Positions 1-4,665 of a stretch of DNA of 7,084 nt are shown here, in pieces (the stretch's first letter is position 1; every line of letters starts with the position of its first letter). The notes under the pieces were generated by a model that saw only the letters and a program-made list of their open reading frames with translations, searched no databases and was not told the origin of the DNA. Source of the stretch: Terriglobia bacterium (lineage in GTDB: Bacteria; Acidobacteriota; Terriglobia; UBA7540); the NCBI GenBank assembly GCA_030040455.1, contig JASHTR010000550.1:1-7084 (forward strand). Direction: 5' to 3'. The position numbers and the translations under genes are program-made.

Positions 1-577
1 CCGTGGGATTCAATTCAATCCGGACGGCCGGCTTTTCGCCGCCGCTGATGCTCACTAAGCCGATCCCGGGCAACTGGGATAGTTTGGGCAACAGCCGGTT
101 GTCGGCCAGGTCTTCGACCTGTGAGAGCGGGAGCGCGTTGGAAGAGAGCGCCAAGGTCAGGATGGGTGTATCCGCAGGATTAATCTTGTCGTAGACCGGC
201 GGCGTAGGAAGGTCGGGTGGAAGATACGTTCCGCTGCTGTTGATCGCCTCCTGAACGTCCTGCTCGGCGACGTCAATGTTTAGGCTAAGGTTGAATTGCA
301 GGGTTATCAATGAAAGGCCATCGGAGCTGATGGAGGTCATCTGTTGGAGCCCGGGCACTTCGCCGAGCTGGCGCTCCAGGGGAGCCGTCACGGAAGTGGC
401 CATCACGTCCGGGCTGGCGCCGGGATAGAACGTGGTCACTTGCATGGTGGGATAGTCCACGTCCGGGAGCGCCGATACCGGCAGGAGCTTGTAGGCAACT
501 GCGCCCGCCAACAAGATGCCGGCCATCAGCAGGGAGGTAGCAATCGGCCTGAGAATAAATATCCGGGACGGGTTCAT
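1..577 (-). CDS. mdtB: RND efflux pump inner-membrane subunit, MdtB/MdtC-like (N-terminal part, cut by window edge)
   Basis: Resistance-nodulation-division transporter subunit, a proton-driven pump of the inner membrane that works as a trimer with a membrane fusion protein and an outer-membrane channel. The 192 visible residues begin [17 protein letters not shown], the usual start of the MdtB/MdtC branch, and run straight into the first transmembrane helix (about residues 10-30). The first porter-domain signatures follow: [11 protein letters not shown], then [19 protein letters not shown], then the VPGLQQMTS segment and a [11 protein letters not shown] segment. An intact pump has about 1,030-1,050 residues, so more than 80% lies beyond position 1. 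The ATG at 577-575 overlaps the TGA of the upstream adaptor gene as ATGA. No Shine-Dalgarno sequence is visible before it, so translation is probably coupled. I see no frameshift. Family assignment is firm; substrate is unknown. Confidence 0.93.
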   Translation of the reverse strand, partial: MNPSRIFILRPIATSLLMAGILLAGAVAYKLLPVSALPDVDYPTMQVTTFYPGASPDVMATSVTAPLERQLGEVPGLQQMTSISSDGLSLITLQFNLSLNIDVAEQDVQEAINSSGTYLPPDLPTPPVYDKINPADTPILTLALSSNALPLSQVEDLADNRLLPKLSQLPGIGLVSISGGEKPAVRIELNPT

Positions 578-1818
578 GGGGTTTGCGTGCCTGTATTTTC
601 AGCTTCTAGATGCGCGCGGACCTTGGTGCCTTCCTGCAGCTTATCGACACCGCTCATCACAACGACCTGGCCCGGAGACAGGCCAGAAGTGATTTCGGAG
701 TCATTGCCTTCGGTCGTGCCCACCTTCACCATCTGCATGCTCACCGTTGAATCGGGCTTTACCACATAAACATAGGTCGCTTGCGAGTTTCGCTGGACGG
801 CGGCAGAAGGAACCAGCGTGACGCCACGCTTCATCTCGACCAGCAACCGGGCGTTGACGAATTGGTTCGGGAACAACGAGCCCTTATTATTAGCGAAGAT
901 GGCCCTCAGCTTTACGGTGCCCGTCGTGGGATCGATCTCGTTGTCAATCGTCTCCAGGTAGCCCGTAGCGATCTTTGTTGTATTGGTGCGATCGTAGGCA
1001 TCCACGGGCAACCGCGCTCCGGTGCGCCATCTCGTAAAAACTTCCGGAAGCTGGTCTTCGGAAATGGTGAAGATCACGGTGATCGGCTGAATCTGCGTAA
1101 TGACCGCCAAGCCGGTGGAGCTGCTGGGCTGAACGTAATTTCCGGGATCGATCAGGCGTAGCCCTACACGACCGGTGACGGGAGCGGTGATGTGGCAATA
1201 GACGAGGTCGAGCTTGGCCGTATCGATCGCCGCCTGGTCCGTTTTAAGAATGGCAGCGTCGGATTTGACCGTGGCGGCTTGGGTGGCCAAAGTCTGCTCG
1301 GTTTCTGCTCTTTCCGGCACCAACACTTGGTATCGCTTGAGGTCAACGACGGCGTTATTGTAAGTCGCTGTGTCTCTTGCCAGAGCGGCTTGGTCGTTTT
1401 CCAGCATCACCTGATAAGGACGTGGATCGATGAGCGCCAGCAAATCGCCCTTGTGAACCATCTCTCCTTGCTTGTAAAAAACGTTCATGAGGTAGCCACT
1501 GACCTGTGATACTACGGTAACTGTATAGACCGGAGTGACGGCGCCCAATCCCGTGACATAGACACCGATATTGCCCTTCCATGCCTTCGTTGCGTCGACG
1601 GGGGCCACGCCGGAAGCTCTCAGGCTCGATCCCGCTGAGGGAGGAGCAGTGCTGGTGGCCTTGGAACTGCCCTTCCTGGGCCAGACGTAATAGAGGACCA
1701 CAGCCAGCAGGATCAGGCCGGGTAGCCACAACCACCGCCAGCGCGTAGCGCGGGCCCTCTCCAATTCTACCTTCCGGGGTTGCTCTTCTACAGGTGGCCG
1801 ATATTCATCTTTGTTCAT
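574..1818 (-). CDS. mdtA: RND efflux membrane fusion protein (periplasmic adaptor), MdtA-like
   Basis: HlyD/AcrA-family adaptor of 414 residues that bridges an RND pump and an outer-membrane channel; MdtA proteins are about 400-420 residues. Residues 1-28 are charged and presumably cytoplasmic. Residues 29-46 ([17 protein letters not shown] core) form a single membrane anchor with no lipobox cysteine. A low-complexity Ser/Ala/Pro linker follows to about residue 70. The first lipoyl half is at about 100-135 ([20 protein letters not shown]), an alpha-helical hairpin at about 136-205, and the second lipoyl half at about 209-232 ([20 protein letters not shown]). Next comes a beta-barrel domain with the MdtA-like segments [19 protein letters not shown] and [13 protein letters not shown], then a membrane-proximal domain. 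It is the first gene of a minus-strand operon and overlaps mdtB by four bases. AGGA lies 8 nt before the ATG. Confidence 0.95.
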   Translation of the reverse strand: MNKDEYRPPVEEQPRKVELERARATRWRWLWLPGLILLAVVLYYVWPRKGSSKATSTAPPSAGSSLRASGVAPVDATKAWKGNIGVYVTGLGAVTPVYTVTVVSQVSGYLMNVFYKQGEMVHKGDLLALIDPRPYQVMLENDQAALARDTATYNNAVVDLKRYQVLVPERAETEQTLATQAATVKSDAAILKTDQAAIDTAKLDLVYCHITAPVTGRVGLRLIDPGNYVQPSSSTGLAVITQIQPITVIFTISEDQLPEVFTRWRTGARLPVDAYDRTNTTKIATGYLETIDNEIDPTTGTVKLRAIFANNKGSLFPNQFVNARLLVEMKRGVTLVPSAAVQRNSQATYVYVVKPDSTVSMQMVKVGTTEGNDSEITSGLSPGQVVVMSGVDKLQEGTKVRAHLEAENTGTQTP

Positions 1819-1826
1819 AGTTGCAG

Positions 1827-1830
1827 TCCT
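1827..1830 (-). promoter_or_regulatory. ribosome binding site of the mdtA-like gene
   Basis: AGGA on the minus strand, 8 nt upstream of the ATG at 1818-1816. It supports this start for the membrane fusion protein. By contrast, the overlapping mdtB-like start has no comparable motif. Confidence 0.6.
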
Positions 1831-1874
1831 AGAGTGATAACTAAAGCCAGTCGTCCCTTTGAGGAAGACGCAGA

Positions 1875-1887
1875 CGCGAGGCTCGCG
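1875..1887. repeat. GC-rich dyad CGCGAG-G-CTCGCG
   Basis: Perfect 6-bp inverted arms around a single central base, about 57 bp upstream of the mdtA-like start codon. With no loop it is a poor hairpin. If meaningful it is more likely an operator half-site pair, but it may be chance in GC-rich DNA. Confidence 0.3.
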
Positions 1888-1900
1888 GTTTCAGTTAAAA

Positions 1901-1917
1901 TGTTAAGAATTGTTAAG
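1901..1917. promoter_or_regulatory. Direct-repeat pair TGTTAAG-n3-TGTTAAG upstream of mdtAB (putative response-regulator site)
   Basis: TGTTAAG occurs at 1901-1907 and again at 1911-1917, a 10-bp period. A third GTTAA core at 1894-1898 lies 8 bp before the first. Read in the operon direction the core is CTTAACA. Tandem half-sites spaced by one helical turn are the usual binding pattern of OmpR/PhoB-family response regulators, which often control MdtABC-type pumps. The pair lies about 83-99 bp before the mdtA-like start codon. No regulator gene is in the window, so the assignment is inference. Confidence 0.45.
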
Positions 1918-2071
1918 GTTCACCAGAGTAAAGGCCGGCTGGCACTCTCGATCAGGCCAATCGGAAAGTTTGCCAACGCGATGGCTCCTCGCTTAACTCG
2001 TGATGTTTAGGGACAGCACGTGCATTAGAATAACATGGCGTCGCTTGAAATATGCCCTGTGCGAACGAGAA

Positions 2072-2090
2072 ATTGTAAAGATATTGTAAG
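2072..2090. promoter_or_regulatory. Second direct-repeat pair ATTGTAAAG / ATTGTAAG (putative regulator site)
   Basis: ATTGTAAAG at 2072-2080 and ATTGTAAG at 2083-2090 give an 11-bp period. In the operon direction the core is TTACAAT, close to the TTAACA core of the pair at 1901-1917. It lies about 254-272 bp upstream of the mdtA-like gene, so it could be a distal site, or an unrelated site for something that once lay to its right. Confidence 0.4.
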
Positions 2091-2305
2091 AGACTCCTGA
2101 CGCCAGACAATCAACAGCGGATATAGGGTCGTGTCAAGCCGGGGATTGGAACCGCTTCGTCGAGCTAAGACACGTCTTCCCGAACGCCGACCCGGTCGAT
2201 TCTTATATCGTCTTTCACAACGGCGGGAACAAGTTTCGATTGATTGCCGCGGTAAACTTCGAGGTTAAAACGCTTTTGGTCCGCTCACCGGCGCTGTTTA
2301 TTTGA
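2090..2305 (+). pseudogene. Decayed HigB-type toxin (mRNA interferase) relic
   Basis: An open frame of 71 codons between stops at 2087-2089 and 2303-2305 has no ATG, GTG or TTG start that fits. From 2147 it reads WNRFVELRHVFPNADPV, and at 2210-2248 VFHNGGNKFRLIA. This matches the core of HigB-family toxins (Pfam HigB_toxin), in which a W..F..v...FP.AD segment leads to VFNiGGNKyRLIA and then a strand ending in an Arg. Family members have about 95-105 residues. Here the N-terminal third is missing. The C-terminal end diverges after LLVR, where the usual THxEYD motif is absent; a shifted frame reads SAHRRCLFD, a faint hint of it. No HigA-like antitoxin follows. I read it as a dead fragment; a very short active toxin is unlikely. 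Confidence 0.6.
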
Positions 2306-2453
2306 CTTTCGTGATCGGGCGCCGGGCGGCGCATCGTGCAGCCAAGCCTGCGCGGTCCGGCAGCACTCTTGCCGCCCGCTGAAACTCAGGGACGGTTGCG
2401 TTCCTGAATTCGATGTGGGAATCTTTCGAATCAAGACTGATCGAGGTCGCGGA
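2306..2453. other. Leader region of the exported-protein gene
   Basis: A GC-rich stretch lies between the toxin relic and the next gene. A TTGACT at 2302-2307 resembles a -35 element but has no matching -10 box 16-18 bp downstream. In-frame codons upstream of 2454 run back to an ATG at 2415, but that extension is Arg/Lys-rich and precedes a clean signal peptide, so it is taken as untranslated. Confidence 0.35.
2443..2446 (+). promoter_or_regulatory. ribosome binding site that sets the start at 2454
   Basis: GAGG lies 7 nt before the ATG at 2454. It favours that start over the in-frame ATG at 2415, because a standard signal peptide begins exactly there. Confidence 0.6.
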
Positions 2454-2981
2454 ATGAAGGTGGCAAAATCGTTGTTGTTGCTTGCAGCCATAGTTCTATG
2501 CTCAGGAACTGTCTTCGCTCAGACGGGCGAGTCGCAGACGGCTGAGAAGGAACCCGCCGCGATCGTTGAAATCGGTGCCGCTCCGGACTGGACAGTGCCG
2601 GGCGGCGGATCGAGCTTCGGCCCTACGGTCGCAGTTGAGGTCACGCCTATAGAGAACTGGCTGGAACTTGAGGCAGGCGTCACGTCACTTTTCAGCCCGC
2701 ATTCAACCGAATGGGACACTGACCTACTGTTCAAGAAACCTTGGACCCTTTCGCGGAAAGTAGAGTTCATGGTCGGCGTCGGACCGGAGTGGATTCACAC
2801 AAACGAGTACGGAATGCCGAAAAACGCAATTGCTGGCGAGGCGGCGTTGGATTTCATGTTTTGGCCCTGGAAGAAGCACAAACTCGGCTGGTACCTCGAA
2901 CCAGCCTACGACTACAGCCTTGGGCGAGGACATGAGCAGTCGGTCGGCCTAAGTGGCGGGCTGTTGATCTCTATTCCCTGA
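2454..2981 (+). CDS. Exported protein of unknown function, probably a small outer-membrane beta-barrel
   Basis: A 175-residue protein that I do not recognise as a named family. Residues 1-22 form a clear type I signal peptide: MKVAK, then a Leu/Ala/Val/Ile-rich core, then a VFA/QTG cleavage site. Cys16 lacks a lipobox context (IVLC), so a lipoprotein is unlikely. The mature part of about 153 residues has no further hydrophobic helix. It shows short amphipathic stretches rich in Gly and aromatics, such as AIVEIGAAPDWTVPG, ENWLELEAGVTSLF, EFMVGVGPEWIHTNEYG, AALDFMFWP, LGWYLEPAYDYSLG and VGLSGGLLISIP, which alternate as in transmembrane beta strands. The end is IP, not the terminal Phe/Trp typical of classical porins. 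It stands alone: a decayed toxin lies upstream and a tRNA on the other strand downstream. No repeats or catalytic motif are visible. Confidence 0.7.
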   Translation: MKVAKSLLLLAAIVLCSGTVFAQTGESQTAEKEPAAIVEIGAAPDWTVPGGGSSFGPTVAVEVTPIENWLELEAGVTSLFSPHSTEWDTDLLFKKPWTLSRKVEFMVGVGPEWIHTNEYGMPKNAIAGEAALDFMFWPWKKHKLGWYLEPAYDYSLGRGHEQSVGLSGGLLISIP

Positions 2982-3128
2982 TTCTCTTCAGAACTGAAAT
3001 GCTCCGCTAAATCGACGGGCCTGACGCGCCGCTACGGGCGGGCGCCCCGGGGGCAGCGTTGCCTCGACTCGGCACCGCACGGGCACCCCCTTTGTCGGGA
3101 CTCTGCGCCACGGACAATTGAAATCTAG
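2982..3128. other. GC-rich spacer between the exported-protein gene and tRNA-Val
   Basis: No gene is seen. Runs of G and C near 3036-3060 include the short palindromes GGGCGCCC and CCCCGGGG. None is followed by a T tract on either strand, so I do not call a terminator for the tRNA or for the exported-protein gene. Confidence 0.4.
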
Positions 3129-3206
3129 TGGTAGGCCCGAACGGACTCGAACCGTTGACCTCTACCGTGTCAAGGTAGCGCTCTAACCGGGCTGAGCTAC
3201 GGGCCT
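3129..3206 (-). tRNA. tRNA-Val (anticodon GAC)
   Basis: Reading the minus strand from 3206 gives a full cloverleaf of 78 nt. The 7-bp acceptor stem AGGCCCG pairs perfectly with CGGGCCT. The D arm is GCTC/GAGC with a GG-containing loop. The anticodon stem CTACC/GGTAG encloses TTGACAC, which puts GAC at 3171-3169. A 5-nt variable loop (AGGTC) and the T arm AACGG/CCGTT with loop TTCGAGT follow. The discriminator base is A, and CCA is encoded at 3131-3129. GAC decodes GUC and GUU valine codons. It is a single tRNA with no neighbouring tRNA genes. Confidence 0.95.
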
Positions 3207-3282
3207 GAAAGGACTTATTTCGAGTGTCTTGGTCGCAGCCGAGTGCCGCACATCGTGCAATCGCAGCGCGGCCAAGGGGTTT

Positions 3283-3291
3283 ATAATACCA
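3283..3291 (-). promoter_or_regulatory. Candidate extended -10 promoter element for tRNA-Val
   Basis: The minus strand reads TGGTATTAT, a TGn extended -10 box, about 77 bp upstream of the mature tRNA 5' end. No good -35 element is seen at 16-18 bp, which an extended -10 promoter may not need. It would give a 5' leader of about 70 nt, to be removed by RNase P. Plausible but unproven. Confidence 0.35.
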
Positions 3292-3452
3292 CGCATATCC
3301 GCCTTGCATTTCAGGTTTCGGCAAGAGTTGGTTGGGTGCAGAAGCCGTCCGCCAGTGGCGAACCGGCCCTGTTGGGTCTATGTCGTTCAAGGGTCATGTT
3401 ATCCCCTCCATTCTTTCGCTTAGACCCGTGCGGATCTGCGGACTTCCTGAAA

Positions 3453-3593
3453 TTAGCTTATGCGCACAACGTCGTTGGGCAGAATGGCCCGGATTTCCAG
3501 TTCTCCGCCCATCGCTTCGATGGTTTTACGAAGCGTGCAAATCCAAAGGAATTTCCCCGGGCTCTGGCGGAGGATACTTACTGGAATGAATGG
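3453..3593 (-). pseudogene. C-terminal relic of an XRE-family (HTH) antitoxin
   Basis: The minus strand holds a 46-codon open frame between stops, ending in TAA at 3455-3453. It contains TLRKTIEAMGGELEIRA at 3536-3486, followed by ILPNDVVRIS. This is the highly conserved C-terminal end of helix-turn-helix antitoxins that partner RelE/HigB-like (Gp49-type) toxins, where the usual form is STLRKYIEAMGGELEIvA.FPDGEV. Intact antitoxins have about 90-110 residues. The N-terminal HTH part is missing: an in-frame TGA lies at 3596-3594, and nothing similar is readable upstream in other frames. The preceding residues (VSILRQSPGKFLWIC) only loosely resemble the expected linker. No start codon and no toxin gene are present. 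Confidence 0.6.
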
Positions 3594-3597
3594 TCAA

Positions 3598-3623
3598 GCA
3601 AAAATTCGTGGCAAAAATTCGTG
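3598..3623. repeat. Perfect tandem repeat, 2 x GCAAAAATTCGTG
   Basis: A 13-bp unit occurs at 3598-3610 and again, with no spacer, at 3611-3623; the next two bases (GC) begin a third copy. It sits just beyond the broken end of the antitoxin relic and about 150 bp upstream of the reductase gene. It could be a small slippage duplication, a pair of protein-binding half-sites, or a scar at the relic's break point. Confidence 0.6.
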
Positions 3624-3757
3624 GCCGTCCGAGCTTGGCCCTCACTGGCCTTGTGCTTAGTAAGGATGAGAGCCTGTGTGAAGACCGGCTTTTTGTAATG
3701 AAAATTGGGTTGAAAATTTGCAGCGGTCATGTTTCAGTGGATATCGTAGTGTTTGCT

Positions 3758-3763
3758 AAGGAG
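3758..3763 (+). promoter_or_regulatory. Shine-Dalgarno AAGGAG of the ferredoxin reductase gene
   Basis: A strong AAGGAG precedes two in-frame ATGs with unusual spacing: 2 nt to the ATG at 3766 and 14 nt to the ATG at 3778. Neither is ideal. The second is preferred because 2 nt is too short for normal initiation. Confidence 0.5.
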
Positions 3764-3777
3764 AGATGCGAGCGCCC

Positions 3778-4557
3778 ATGTCTGCTTCTCATGATAAATT
3801 TCAGCAAATTGAGATTATTAGTCGGAAGGATTACAGTCCGGACCTTTGGTCGATTCGAGTGCGGGTCGAGGAAACACTGGTCTTTAAACCGGGTCAATAC
3901 GCCACGCTGGGGGTTGAGCGTGGGGGCCGTCTCATCCAGCGGGCATATTCAATCGTCTCGAGCCCTCTTGAGAATGAAATGGAGTTTTTCTTCGAGTTGG
4001 TGCCCCAGGGCGAGCTCACTCCTTTGCTTTTCGAGCTTCAAGTGGGACAAAAGATATGGATGCGCCGCCAAGCCAAGGGCCTCTTCACACTGGATGGTAG
4101 AAGCGGGCACTCGAAGCATTTCTTTCTCTGCACTGTAACGGGAGTGGCTCCGTATGTCAGCATCATGCGCTCATTGGCTTTAGACGCGGAGAACGCTCAG
4201 CCTGCCAGCCTTCAGATTGTCCTGATCCAGGCGGCTAGCCGCTCCTGGGAGTTCGCCTACCGCGAAGAACTTGAAAAGCTCGGGGGCAAGATCGAGGGCT
4301 TCCATTATGTCCCTTCGGTGAGCCGTCCTTGGGAAGATACTGCATGGGGAGGTGAAGTAGGCAGGGTGGAAGACATTGCCCGCAAGTACCTGGACTCATT
4401 TAACCTCGTGCCTGCTTCCACCACCGCCTACTTGTGCGGACACCCGCAAATGATTGAAAACTGCAAGGGAATCTTCGGGCGCAAAGGTTTTGCCAAAGAG
4501 TCCGTCCGCGAAGAGATCTACTGGGTGCCGTCGAAGCCAACCGAAGTTAAAGCATAG
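3778..4557 (+). CDS. Ferredoxin--NADP reductase, Fpr-type FAD flavoprotein
   Basis: A cytoplasmic FAD enzyme that moves electrons between NADPH and ferredoxin or flavodoxin. It has 259 residues, the usual Fpr length. The N-terminal FAD-binding barrel holds FKPGQYATLGV and the FAD motif RAYS at 55-58. A GLFTL segment is at 101-105. The NADP-binding half has TVTGVAPYVS at about 119-128, where the common form is GTGIAPF, and LCGHPQMI at 219-226. The C-terminal EEIYW (245-249) carries the aromatic residue that stacks on the flavin in this family. It is followed by a 10-residue tail, longer than in Fpr proteins ending at YW. The start at 3778 is chosen on ribosome-site spacing; the in-frame ATG at 3766 would add four residues. 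The cytochrome P450 gene begins 108 bp downstream on the same strand, so this enzyme may be its reductase. No ferredoxin gene is visible. Confidence 0.9.
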   Translation: MSASHDKFQQIEIISRKDYSPDLWSIRVRVEETLVFKPGQYATLGVERGGRLIQRAYSIVSSPLENEMEFFFELVPQGELTPLLFELQVGQKIWMRRQAKGLFTLDGRSGHSKHFFLCTVTGVAPYVSIMRSLALDAENAQPASLQIVLIQAASRSWEFAYREELEKLGGKIEGFHYVPSVSRPWEDTAWGGEVGRVEDIARKYLDSFNLVPASTTAYLCGHPQMIENCKGIFGRKGFAKESVREEIYWVPSKPTEVKA

Positions 4558-4665
4558 GATAGTTTCAGAAAACTGACTTCAGTGCCTGCAAAGATCGGGG
4601 GTCAACAACGGCCGCTATAGCAATCAAGCTCTGAAGATTCGCCCAAGTCGCCCAGACGCCGTGCC
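4558..4665 (+). other. Spacer between reductase and P450 genes
   Basis: These 108 bp hold no gene and no terminator with a T tract. A weak AGTTT/AAACT dyad lies just after the reductase stop. No Shine-Dalgarno motif precedes the P450 ATG. Co-transcription of the two genes is plausible but not shown. Confidence 0.4.

Larger units (their letters stand above)
1819..2089. other. Intergenic control region upstream of the efflux operon
   Basis: I find no credible gene here. Short open frames exist, including one from an ATG at 2035 of about 21 codons, but none has recognisable composition or a ribosome binding site. The stretch carries two AT-rich direct-repeat pairs and an 11-13 bp GC-rich dyad, each listed separately. 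These are the likely regulatory sites for the minus-strand efflux operon. I could not pick out a convincing -35/-10 promoter on the minus strand. Confidence 0.5.
3207..3777. other. Intergenic stretch between tRNA-Val and the ferredoxin reductase gene
   Basis: Several open frames of 60-150 codons exist here on both strands, but none has a recognisable domain, normal composition or a fitting ribosome binding site, and some run into the tRNA. What can be supported is a candidate tRNA promoter, an antitoxin relic and a 13-bp tandem repeat, listed separately. The part from about 3590 to 3760 is more AT-rich than the flanking genes and presumably holds the promoter of the reductase gene, but no clear -35/-10 pair stands out. 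Confidence 0.5.

Noticed and set aside
2415..2453. Upstream in-frame ATG adding 13 residues to the exported protein
   Set aside because: The extension is basic and would bury the signal peptide; the ATG at 2454 has a well-spaced GAGG and begins a standard signal peptide.
2987..2998. TTCAG-AA-CTGAA dyad just after the exported-protein gene
   Set aside because: The arms are only 5 bp with a 2-base centre and no T tract follows, so it is too weak for a terminator call.
3015..3208. The 10-mer ACGGGCCTGA occurs at 3015-3024 and at 3199-3208, the latter covering the tRNA 5' end, hinting at an att-type duplication
   Set aside because: Only ten GC-rich bases match, it is the 5' rather than the 3' end of the tRNA, and no integrase gene is nearby.
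3007..3390. A 127-codon minus-strand frame spanning the tRNA
   Set aside because: It runs through the tRNA-Val gene, has biased composition and shows no domain.
3590..4138. A 182-codon plus-strand frame overlapping the reductase gene
   Set aside because: Most of it is an out-of-frame reading of the reductase. The unique part near its start has no recognisable motif and no ribosome site.
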